A DNA stretch of 64,000 nucleotides from Bacteroidales bacterium (GTDB lineage: Bacteria; Bacteroidota; Bacteroidia; Bacteroidales; Bacteroidaceae), in NCBI GenBank assembly GCA_004556745.1, contig SFFY01000008.1, positions 1-64,000 of the forward strand. The letters are read 5' to 3'. The notes below the pieces were generated by a model that ran no database searches, was not told the origin of the DNA, and saw only the letters and a program-made list of their open reading frames with translations. This document shows, piece by piece, positions 43,929-51,469 of the stretch (its first letter is position 1; every line of letters begins with the position of its first letter). Position numbers and translations under genes: made by a program.

Positions 43929-44022
43929 AGTAGGGGCGTTTTGAAAACGCCCGCCGTGTGCGCCGAATGGCCTGGCTAATGCAGTCACCCATTTACCGGG
44001 CGTTTTGCAAAACGCCCCTACT
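43929..44022. repeat. family B doublet
   Basis: GTAGGGGCGTTTTGAAAACG and mirrored GGGCGTTTTGCAAAACGCCC flank a spacer starting GCCGTGTGCGCCGAATGG and ending CACCCATTTACC. It lies between the ABC-F start and its predicted -7 element. Confidence 0.85.
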
Positions 44023-44136
44023 GGCTGCTGCGGGAACAGCCCGCGGCAAGCTGTTTTATTTGGTTTTTATCCCCCTAATCAAACCGATGGGGAGCGTTTT
44101 ATCCAAGCCTTTCCCGCTTTTCCTATAAGATAGGCG

Positions 44137-44197
44137 CAAAATTACTGAAAAAAAGCAGCAAAGTTTTATTGTAAGAAAATTTATTTGTTTAATTTTG
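44137..44197. promoter_or_regulatory. divergent promoters for ABC-F and rho
   Basis: Minus strand: TAATTTTG (plus-strand 44137-44144) fits a -7 element for the ABC-F/HAD pair. Plus strand: ATTG (44168-44171), 18 bases, then TAATTTTG (44190-44197) fits a rho promoter. The rho leader would be about 250 bases long (to 44456) and shows no clear stem; a long leader is usual for rho, which often controls itself. Confidence 0.55.
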
Positions 44198-44456
44198 CGC
44201 CAAGAAAAAGGGGCAGAGCACGCCGAGTGCTTATCGGGAATAGCGATTTTTCTTTTCTTTCACAGGCTTAGAGCCATTGCTATTCATCAAGTTTCTGACA
44301 CGAGCCCCGTTTCACAATCCCTGCTAAATTCTTTTTAAGCCTTAACCCTACACGCACCCGAAGCGGCTGCCCGAAATGCGGCAACCCTGCTCGGAAGGAA
44401 CTGAAACATTGCTGCGCGCGGGGGGGGAACATAAGGCCAAATGCATACACGAACGT

Positions 44457-46325
44457 ATGGAAAATTTCACAAAAGAACAGCTTCAGGCAAAAGACATGCC
44501 CGAATTGCTGCAAATCGCCAACACACTTAATCTGCAAAAGGCTGACCAGACAGAGAAGGAGAAACTCGTCTACGACATCCTCGACGCACAGGCGGAACAG
44601 TCGAGCGCGGCTGCCGCCCCCGTAAGACGTCGCACGCGTATCTTGAAGAAAGAAGCCGACCACGTGTTCTCTGCTACGCAAAGCGGCAGCAGCGAACGCT
44701 TCGAGCAAGACCCTAACGCCGGCAAGAAACGGCCCCGCCTCACCAACGCCGAACAGGCCTTGCTGCACAGCGACGCGCCAGAAGCCGCGGCAGAACCTGC
44801 CCCCGTAAAAGAAGAACCCGTCAAGAAACGCCACGAAGACGCCCTGCCCGACTTCCTCGCAGAACAGATGCAGGCGGGACAGAACAATAGCGAAGATGAC
44901 CTTGCAAACAGCGTGCTGGACTTGGAAGAGGTGCGCAAGGCTTTGAACCGCAACAAGCTTGAAAGGGCTGAAGCCCCGGCACCGGAAACCGCCGCGACTG
45001 AGGAAGATAATAAAGAAACGGATTTTATTATCCTGAAAGACATTCCCGCACCTTACACCGAAAGTGAACTGCAACAGCTCTTTGCGCAGGCCGACGCCGG
45101 CAGAAGCGCATACGGCGCGCCGCAGACCCCGCGCTATGCCGAACGGCCCGTTTTCGCCAAGAAAGACATCGAGCCGGAAACGGAACAATACGCAACCGCC
45201 AACCCCTACGAGCATCTGCTCAACGGCCGCGGCGTATTGGAAAACGCGCCCGAAGGCTTCGGCTTCCTGCGTTCCTCTGACTACAACTACCTGCCCTCGC
45301 CCGACGACATCTATGTGTCGGCGCAGCAAATCAGGCAGCACGGCCTGAAACCCGGCGACGTGGTGGAAGGACTGGTGAAGATACCGAAAGAGGGCGACAA
45401 GTACTTCACGCTGCAAACCATCGACCGCATCAACGGCCTCGACCCGCAGCTCGTGCGCGACCGCGTGGCGTTCGAGCACCTCACGCCGCTCTTCCCCGAA
45501 GAGAAGTTCAAGCTCTGCTCGGGCAAAGGCGACAGCACGTCGTGCCGCCTCGTGGACCTCTTCACACCCATAGGCAAAGGACAGCGCGCCCTCATCGTGG
45601 CGCAGCCCAAGACGGGTAAGACGATGCTCATGAAGGACATCGCCAACGCTATCGCCCGCAACCACCCCGATACATATTTAATAATGCTCCTCATCGACGA
45701 GCGCCCCGAAGAAGTGACCGACATGGCACGCACGGTAAACGCAGAAGTCATCGCCTCCACCTTCGACGAGCCCGCCGCCCGCCACGTGAAAATAGCCAGC
45801 ATCGTGCTCGAAAAAGCCAAGCGCATGGTTGAGTGCGGACACGACGTAGTGATTTTCCTCGACTCTATAACCCGCCTCGCACGAGCTTACAACACCGTTG
45901 CGCCCGCCTCGGGCAAAGTGCTCTCGGGCGGCGTGGACGCAAACGCGCTGCAAAAGCCCAAACGCTTCTTCGGCGCGGCGAGAAACATCGAAGGCGGCGG
46001 ATCGCTCACGATCATCGCTACCGCGCTCATCGACACGGGTTCGAAGATGGACGAGGTTATATTCGAGGAGTTTAAGGGTACGGGCAACATGGAGCTGCAA
46101 CTCGACCGCACGCTCGCCAACAAGCGCATCTTCCCCGCCATCAACATCACCGCGTCATCAACCCGCCGCGACGACCTGCTCCTCTCCGAGCAAACCATTC
46201 GCCGCATGTGGGTGCTGCGCAACTATATTGCCGACATGACCCCCATAGAAGCGATGAACGACGTGAAAAAACGCGTGGAAGATACGCTCGATAACGAGGA
46301 ATTTCTCGCTTCTATGAACGGGTAG
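44457..46325 (+). CDS. rho: transcription termination factor Rho
   Basis: This Rho hexamer subunit has 622 residues, about 200 more than E. coli Rho. The Rho_N helix bundle is at 1-47 (MENFTKEQLQAKDMPELLQI). A long Ala/Pro/Glu-rich, low-complexity insertion runs to about 250. The cold-shock RNA-binding domain follows (GFGFLRSSDYNYLPSPDDIY, about 266-285). It has Walker A PKTGKT, Walker B VVIFLDSITR and the EFKGTGNMEL segment. Start at 44457 is chosen by the Rho_N fold. Disordered insertions are reported for Bacteroides Rho and linked to condensate formation; this copy has the same layout. Confidence 0.97.
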   Translation: MENFTKEQLQAKDMPELLQIANTLNLQKADQTEKEKLVYDILDAQAEQSSAAAAPVRRRTRILKKEADHVFSATQSGSSERFEQDPNAGKKRPRLTNAEQALLHSDAPEAAAEPAPVKEEPVKKRHEDALPDFLAEQMQAGQNNSEDDLANSVLDLEEVRKALNRNKLERAEAPAPETAATEEDNKETDFIILKDIPAPYTESELQQLFAQADAGRSAYGAPQTPRYAERPVFAKKDIEPETEQYATANPYEHLLNGRGVLENAPEGFGFLRSSDYNYLPSPDDIYVSAQQIRQHGLKPGDVVEGLVKIPKEGDKYFTLQTIDRINGLDPQLVRDRVAFEHLTPLFPEEKFKLCSGKGDSTSCRLVDLFTPIGKGQRALIVAQPKTGKTMLMKDIANAIARNHPDTYLIMLLIDERPEEVTDMARTVNAEVIASTFDEPAARHVKIASIVLEKAKRMVECGHDVVIFLDSITRLARAYNTVAPASGKVLSGGVDANALQKPKRFFGAARNIEGGGSLTIIATALIDTGSKMDEVIFEEFKGTGNMELQLDRTLANKRIFPAINITASSTRRDDLLLSEQTIRRMWVLRNYIADMTPIEAMNDVKKRVEDTLDNEEFLASMNG

Positions 46326-46338
46326 CAAAGGAAATTAG

Positions 46339-46346
46339 TAACTTTG
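46339..46346 (+). promoter_or_regulatory. -7 element upstream of map
   Basis: TAACTTTG, 30 bases before the map start, fits the -7 consensus; the -33 region is poor. It suggests map-tsaD may be transcribed separately from rho. Confidence 0.45.
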
Positions 46347-46375
46347 TGCGCAGCTAAGCGATATTTTTAAGAATC

Positions 46376-47233
46376 ATGGCTCACAAAATCATAAGAAACT
46401 GGCACGTCGCCCCCGGCTCCGCGCTCACGGATTTCGATAAGCGCGTACTCGGTTTCCAAAACCGAGGAGAGCTTGTGCCGAAAAGGGAACTCATCAAAAC
46501 GCCCGAGCAAATAGAAGGCATTCGCCGCTCCGGCGTGGTGAACACGGGCGTGCTCGACCTTATAGAAAAGGAAATACACGCAGGCATGTCGACCGCTGAA
46601 ATCGACCGCCTCGTCTACGACTACACCACGGCGCACGGTGCCATTCCCGCGCCGCTCAACTACGAAGGCTTCCCCAAGAGCGTCTGCACGAGCATCAACG
46701 AAGTGGTGTGCCACGGCATTCCCTCGGAAGACGATATCCTCGAAGAGGGCGACATCATCAACGTAGACGTTTCCACCATACTCGACGGCTATTATAGCGA
46801 CGCCTCGCGCATGTTTGTCATAGGGCAAACGACGCCTGAAAAGGAGAAACTCGTGCGCGTGGCAAAGGAATGTCTCGAAATCGGCGCGGAAGCCGCAAAG
46901 CCCTGGGGCTTCGTGGGCGACATCGGCAAGGCCATATCGCGCCACGCCCATAAGAACGGCTTCGGCGTGGTACGCGCGCTCTGCGGCCACGGCGTTGGGC
47001 TGGAATTTCACGAAGAACCCGAAGTGGATCACTACAACACGCACCGCAAAGGTATGCTGCTCGTGCCGGGCATGGTGTTTACCATCGAGCCGATGATCAA
47101 CATGGGCACGTGGGAAGTGTTTATCGACGAAGAAGACGGCTGGACCGTGGTGACGGAAGACGAGTTGCCTTCCGCGCAATGGGAGCACACGTTCCTTATG
47201 ACGGAGCACGGGCTCGAAATCCTCACACATTAA
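46376..47233 (+). CDS. map: methionine aminopeptidase, type I
   Basis: This 285-residue metalloprotease removes the initiator Met. Metal ligands are seen in INVDVST, YYSDASR, GHGVG, FTIEPM and AQWEHT. The N-terminal ~35 residues (IIRNWHVAPGSALTDFDKRV) are an extension beyond the E. coli enzyme. tsaD follows after 12 bases. Confidence 0.96.
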   Translation: MAHKIIRNWHVAPGSALTDFDKRVLGFQNRGELVPKRELIKTPEQIEGIRRSGVVNTGVLDLIEKEIHAGMSTAEIDRLVYDYTTAHGAIPAPLNYEGFPKSVCTSINEVVCHGIPSEDDILEEGDIINVDVSTILDGYYSDASRMFVIGQTTPEKEKLVRVAKECLEIGAEAAKPWGFVGDIGKAISRHAHKNGFGVVRALCGHGVGLEFHEEPEVDHYNTHRKGMLLVPGMVFTIEPMINMGTWEVFIDEEDGWTVVTEDELPSAQWEHTFLMTEHGLEILTH

Positions 47234-47245
47234 TTCCCTCTCTCG

Positions 47246-48286
47246 GTGAATAAGAATAATCAGAACGACATTATAATATTGGGCATCGAGTCCAGCTGCG
47301 ACGACACCTCGGCCGCCGTGATGAAAAACGGCGTGCTGCTGAGCAACGTCACGGCCAGCCAAGCCGTACACGAAGCCTACGGCGGCGTAGTGCCTGAACT
47401 CGCCTCGCGGGCGCATCAGCAAAACATCGTGCCCGTGGTGAGCGAAGCCCTGAGGCAGGCAGGCGTGGCGAAAGAGCAGCTCTCGGCCGTGTGCGTCACG
47501 CTCGGGCCGGGCCTTATGGGGTCGTTGCTCGTAGGAGCCTCGTTTGCCAAAGGATTTGCCGCCGCACTCGGCATTCCCCTTATCGAAGCCAACCACCTGC
47601 AAGGGCATATCCTTGCGCATTTCATACGCCGCGCCGACGAGGCGGGCAAGGCCCTGCCGCCTTTCCCCTTTCTCTGCCTGCTCGTGAGCGGCGGCAATTC
47701 GCAAATCGTCAAGGTAGATGCCTACAACAAACTTGAAATTCTCGGGCAGACCATTGACGACGCCGCCGGAGAGGCAATGGACAAATGCTCCAAGGTGATG
47801 GGCTTAGGCTATCCCGGAGGACCGATCATCGACCGCCTTGCCCGCCAAGGCAATCCCCACGCTTATTCTTTCAGCAAACCGAATATCCCGGGACTGGATT
47901 ACAGTTTCAGCGGGCTGAAAACGTCGTTCCTCTACTTCTTGCGCGACGAAATGGCGAAAGACCCCGACTTCATTGAAAAGCACAAGGAAGACCTCGCCGC
48001 CTCAATCGAACGCACGATTGTGGAGATACTGATGAAGAAACTCGCCCTTGCAGTCAAGCAGACAGGAATCCGCCACGTGGCACTCTCGGGCGGCGTTTCG
48101 GCCAACACGGCCCTGCGTGCCGCCTTCGCGGAACAGAGCGAAAAGAACGGCTGGACTATTTATATTCCGCCTTTCAGTTACACCACGGACAACGCCGCCA
48201 TGATAGCCATCACGGGGCACTTCAAATATCTCGACAAAGACTTTTGCCCGCTCTCCAAACCCACTTACTCGAGAACGGTGTTGTGA
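47246..48286 (+). CDS. tsaD: tRNA N6-threonylcarbamoyladenosine transferase
   Basis: This 346-residue Kae1/Qri7-type enzyme makes t6A37 in ANN-decoding tRNAs with TsaB and TsaE. It has GIESSCDDTSAA at about 13-24, AYGGVVPELASRAHQQN, the metal-binding pair in NHLQGHILAH, and LSGGVSANTALR. The start codon is GTG at 47246. Confidence 0.96.
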   Translation: MNKNNQNDIIILGIESSCDDTSAAVMKNGVLLSNVTASQAVHEAYGGVVPELASRAHQQNIVPVVSEALRQAGVAKEQLSAVCVTLGPGLMGSLLVGASFAKGFAAALGIPLIEANHLQGHILAHFIRRADEAGKALPPFPFLCLLVSGGNSQIVKVDAYNKLEILGQTIDDAAGEAMDKCSKVMGLGYPGGPIIDRLARQGNPHAYSFSKPNIPGLDYSFSGLKTSFLYFLRDEMAKDPDFIEKHKEDLAASIERTIVEILMKKLALAVKQTGIRHVALSGGVSANTALRAAFAEQSEKNGWTIYIPPFSYTTDNAAMIAITGHFKYLDKDFCPLSKPTYSRTVL

Positions 48287-48306
48287 TAAAGAGACATAAT
48301 AACCAA

Positions 48307-48416
48307 ATGTCTCACGAGTAGGGGCGTTTTGCAAAACGCCCGCCGGGTGCGCCGAATGGGAAAATACAGCCAATCATTTTCCGGGCGTTTTGCAAAACGC
48401 CCCTACTCGCGAGACC
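48307..48416. repeat. family B doublet, longest copy
   Basis: The outer flanks TGTCTCACGAGTAGG and CCTACTCGCGAGACCT extend the palindromes. The spacer begins GCCGGGTGCGCCGAATGG and ends CAATCATTTTCC. It lies between tsaD and the CinA-like gene. Confidence 0.87.
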
Positions 48417-48464
48417 TGAACTTTCAATAATAAATCATACAACCCATATAACGACAAAAATATT

Positions 48465-48977
48465 ATGGAATTAGACTTGAAACTTGCCAGCAAAGAAATC
48501 AACGAAATTTTGTGGCGCGAAGCCAAAACCCTCTCTACTGCCGAAAGTTGCACAGCCGGTCGTATTGCCAGCGTGATTACTGCTGTGCCCGGCAGTTCCA
48601 ATTATTATAAAGGCGGCCTTATTTGCTACGCCGACGAAACCAAAGAAAATCTCCTGCATGTTGATGCCAAGGTCATCGAAGAGCAAACGCCCGTGTGCGA
48701 AGAGGTGGTGAAGCAAATGGTGGTCGGCGCGTGCGACCTCTTCAATACCGACTATGCCGTTGCCATTAGCGGCTACGCAGGTCCCGGCGGCCCCGACGGC
48801 GGCAAGAGCGGCGTGATCGTAGGCACTATTTGGATTGCCGTAGGCACGAAGGACAACATCGTGACCAAGATGATTGAGGAAGACAACGGCCGCGACAAGA
48901 ACCTCGCCTCTGCAACGAGCGTAGCCGTGCACATGCTGCTCGACTATCTCAAAGCCGGCGACGAAACGGTAGCATAA
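48465..48977 (+). CDS. pncC: CinA C-terminal domain: NMN amidase
   Basis: This 170-residue stand-alone CinA_C domain hydrolyses nicotinamide mononucleotide to nicotinate mononucleotide, recycling NAD. Motifs are TLSTAESCTAGRIAS (catalytic Ser/Tyr region), AVPGSSNYYKGGLICYAD and AISGYAGPGGPDGGK. The N-terminal MoCF domain of full CinA is absent, as often. Confidence 0.92.
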   Translation: MELDLKLASKEINEILWREAKTLSTAESCTAGRIASVITAVPGSSNYYKGGLICYADETKENLLHVDAKVIEEQTPVCEEVVKQMVVGACDLFNTDYAVAISGYAGPGGPDGGKSGVIVGTIWIAVGTKDNIVTKMIEEDNGRDKNLASATSVAVHMLLDYLKAGDETVA

Positions 48978-49022
48978 GCCCTACCCGTCGACCCTTTTAC
49001 CGGTTCACTTTTTACTATCCTT

Positions 49023-49880
49023 ATGTCCCCATTCATTCCATACTCCATCAACTGCGGCGGAAGGCTCTTCGAGCTGGACCGCCCGCAGGTAATGGGCATT
49101 CTCAACGTAACGCCCGACTCTTTCTACGCCGGCAGCCGCAAGCAGACCGAAGCAGAGATTGAAAGCCGCGTGCGGGAAATACTCGAAGAAGGAGGCACGA
49201 TGATCGACATCGGCGCTTACTCTTCGCGCCCCGGAGCAGACGACGTGACTGCCGAGGAGGAAATGGCGCGGCTGCGCCGGGGACTGCAAATCGTGCGCCG
49301 CCTCGCACCCGAGGTGCCCGTTTCCGTGGACACGTTCCGCGCTGACGTGGCTCGGATGTGCGTGGAAGAATGCGGCGCAAACATTATCAACGATATTTCG
49401 GGCGGCACGATGGACAATAACATGTTCCGCACGGTGGCCAGCCTGCGCGTGCCGTATATCTTGATGCATATTCAGGGAACGCCTGCCACCATGCAGCAGG
49501 CGCCCCATTACGACGACCTCTTGCGAGAGGTCTTTCTCTTTTTAGCTGAAAGGGTGGAACGCCTGCGGCAGCTCGGGGCTAACGACATTATCCTCGACCC
49601 CGGCTTCGGTTTCGGCAAAACCCTCGAGCACAACTACGACCTGATGAGCCACATCGCAGACTTCCGCGAGTTCGACCTGCCGCTCCTTGTGGGCATCTCC
49701 CGCAAGTCGATGATTTACAAGCTCCTCGGCGGCACGCCCGCCGAAGCCCTCAACGGCACCACCGCGCTCAACACGATTGCCCTGCTGCAAGGAGCGCACA
49801 TCTTGCGCGTCCACGACGTGAAAGCCGCAGCAGAGGCGGTGCAAATCGTGGAGAAAATGCGCGAATGCCGCAACGATTGA
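49023..49880 (+). CDS. folP: dihydropteroate synthase
   Basis: This 285-residue TIM barrel joins p-aminobenzoate to the pterin in folate synthesis, the sulfonamide target. It shows MGILNVTPDSFYAGSR (about 21-36), DIGAYSSRPGA, NIINDISGG, DIILDPGFGFGKT and LVGISRKSM. In Bacteroidetes folP often neighbours cdaA; here a family A repeat and a ProX-like gene lie between them. Confidence 0.96.
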   Translation: MSPFIPYSINCGGRLFELDRPQVMGILNVTPDSFYAGSRKQTEAEIESRVREILEEGGTMIDIGAYSSRPGADDVTAEEEMARLRRGLQIVRRLAPEVPVSVDTFRADVARMCVEECGANIINDISGGTMDNNMFRTVASLRVPYILMHIQGTPATMQQAPHYDDLLREVFLFLAERVERLRQLGANDIILDPGFGFGKTLEHNYDLMSHIADFREFDLPLLVGISRKSMIYKLLGGTPAEALNGTTALNTIALLQGAHILRVHDVKAAAEAVQIVEKMRECRND

Positions 49881-49900
49881 CCTTTTATCTATTAATATTT

Positions 49901-50075
49901 AGTAAACAAGTAGACAAGGAAATTTTCGTGCAAGCGAGTGCAGAGCCGAATTTATTCGGGCTATGCCGAGCGTAGCCGAAAATCTCAAAGAAACAAGACA
50001 AGTTACTAATATATATATTGTATAGCAAGACATCTCTGTCTCGTCTACTCGTTTACTAGTCCACTCGTCTACTAA
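49901..50075. repeat. family A octamer element with insert module
   Basis: Left arm AGTAAACAAGTAGACAAG. Insert module from GAAATTTTCGTGCAAGCGAG to CGAAAATCTCAAAGAAA. Core ACAAGACAAGTTACTAA, TATATATTGTATAGC, AAGACATCTCTGTCTCGTC. Right arm TACTCGTTTACTAG/TCCACTCGTCTACTA. It ends 16 bases before the ProX-like start. Confidence 0.88.
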
Positions 50076-50091
50076 AACATAATCTAATGCT

Positions 50092-50613
50092 ATGACACGC
50101 GAGGAGATTGTACTCAACTTCTTGAACGAACACGATATCCCCTTTACCGTGTACCACCACCCCGAGGGCAAAACCATTGAAGAGGCCAAACGGTGGTGGA
50201 AAGACGACGGGAGCGTGCATTGCAAGAACCTCTTTTTCCGTAACCACAAGGGCAACAAGCATTACCTTGTGTGTTTCCATTGCGACCACGACCTTGACAT
50301 TCACGACCTCGAGCACCGGCTTAAAGCCTCGCTTATCGCGCAGGGTTTGCCCTCGTGCGGAAAGCTTTCGTTTGCCTCGCCGGAGCGCATGATGCGCTAC
50401 CTCGGTCTCGAGCCGGGCAGCGTTTCGCCGTTCGGGTTGATCAACGATGCGGAGCACCACGTGCATCTCTATCTCGACGAACAGCTGCAAAACGCCCCCA
50501 CACTCTCTTTCCACCCCAACGATTGCCGCGGCACGGTGGTCATAGCCCGCGCCGACTTTGAACGCTATCTGAAGGCCGTGGGCAATACCTACGAATATAT
50601 CTCGCTTTATTAA
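50092..50613 (+). CDS. prolyl-tRNA editing protein (ProX/YbaK-like)
   Basis: This 173-residue YbaK/EbsC-fold deacylase has the family pattern EHDIPFTVYHHPEGKTIEEA at the start, then HCKNLFFRNHKGNKHYLVC with the key Lys, and GSVSPFGLIND. Members free tRNA(Pro) from misloaded Ala or Cys. The exact specificity is not provable here. Confidence 0.88.
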   Translation: MTREEIVLNFLNEHDIPFTVYHHPEGKTIEEAKRWWKDDGSVHCKNLFFRNHKGNKHYLVCFHCDHDLDIHDLEHRLKASLIAQGLPSCGKLSFASPERMMRYLGLEPGSVSPFGLINDAEHHVHLYLDEQLQNAPTLSFHPNDCRGTVVIARADFERYLKAVGNTYEYISLY

Positions 50614-50637
50614 GGAAATGGTAAAACCCCTTTGCCA

Positions 50638-51405
50638 ATGATTACCTTCGGCATCAAAGACATTATCGACATTGTCCTCGTGGCATTGTTGCTTTACTAT
50701 ATTTACCGGCTGATGAAAGAGTCGAGTTCTGCCAACATCTTTGCCGGCATCCTCGTCTTAATCGTCGTGTGGATATTCGTGTCCCACATTTTCGAGATGC
50801 GCCTTTTGGGCGGCTTGCTCGACAGGGTGGTCAACATGGGCGCCATTGCCCTTATCATTCTTTTCCAAGAAGAAATCCGCCACTTCTTTTCCAGCATCGG
50901 CACGCGGCGCAGCACGCACTTCCTGCGCCGGCTCTTCAACCGCAACAAAGTCGTGACTGGCCACCGCGAGGACATCATGCCCATCGTCATGGCCTGCATG
51001 AGTATGGGCAAGCAGCGCGTGGGCGCGCTTATCGTTATTGAGCGCAGCGTGGGGCTGAGCGAAATCATCAATTCGGGCGACATCATCAATGCTAATATCA
51101 ACCAGCGGCTTATAGAAAACATTTTCTTCAAAAACAGTCCGTTGCACGACGGTGCGCTCATCATTTCTCACCAGCGCATCAAGGCGGCGGGCTGCATCTT
51201 GCCCGTGTCGCACGACACGGACATACCCAAGTCGCTCGGCTTGCGCCACCGCGCTGCGCTCGGCATCTCCCAGAAGAGCGACTGCATCGCCATCATCGTT
51301 TCGGAGGAAACGGGCGGCATCTCCATTGCCGAAGGCGGCCAGTTCTATCTGCGCCTCTCCGCCGAGGAGCTGGAACGCCACCTCACCGCGCGCTGGACGG
51401 AATAA
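50638..51405 (+). CDS. cdaA: diadenylate cyclase CdaA
   Basis: This 255-residue membrane enzyme makes c-di-AMP from two ATP. Three N-terminal membrane helices (about 5-75) precede the DAC domain, which has HDGALII (about 167) and LRHRAALG. Start ATG 50638 is preferred over TTG 50632. CdaR is not adjacent; a YbbR protein is at 16444. Confidence 0.95.
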   Translation: MITFGIKDIIDIVLVALLLYYIYRLMKESSSANIFAGILVLIVVWIFVSHIFEMRLLGGLLDRVVNMGAIALIILFQEEIRHFFSSIGTRRSTHFLRRLFNRNKVVTGHREDIMPIVMACMSMGKQRVGALIVIERSVGLSEIINSGDIINANINQRLIENIFFKNSPLHDGALIISHQRIKAAGCILPVSHDTDIPKSLGLRHRAALGISQKSDCIAIIVSEETGGISIAEGGQFYLRLSAEELERHLTARWTE

Positions 51406-51469
51406 GTCGGCAAAAAATTTTATTAAAAACAATTTCCTAAATCATTTATCTACCTTAATCCTTTTACCT

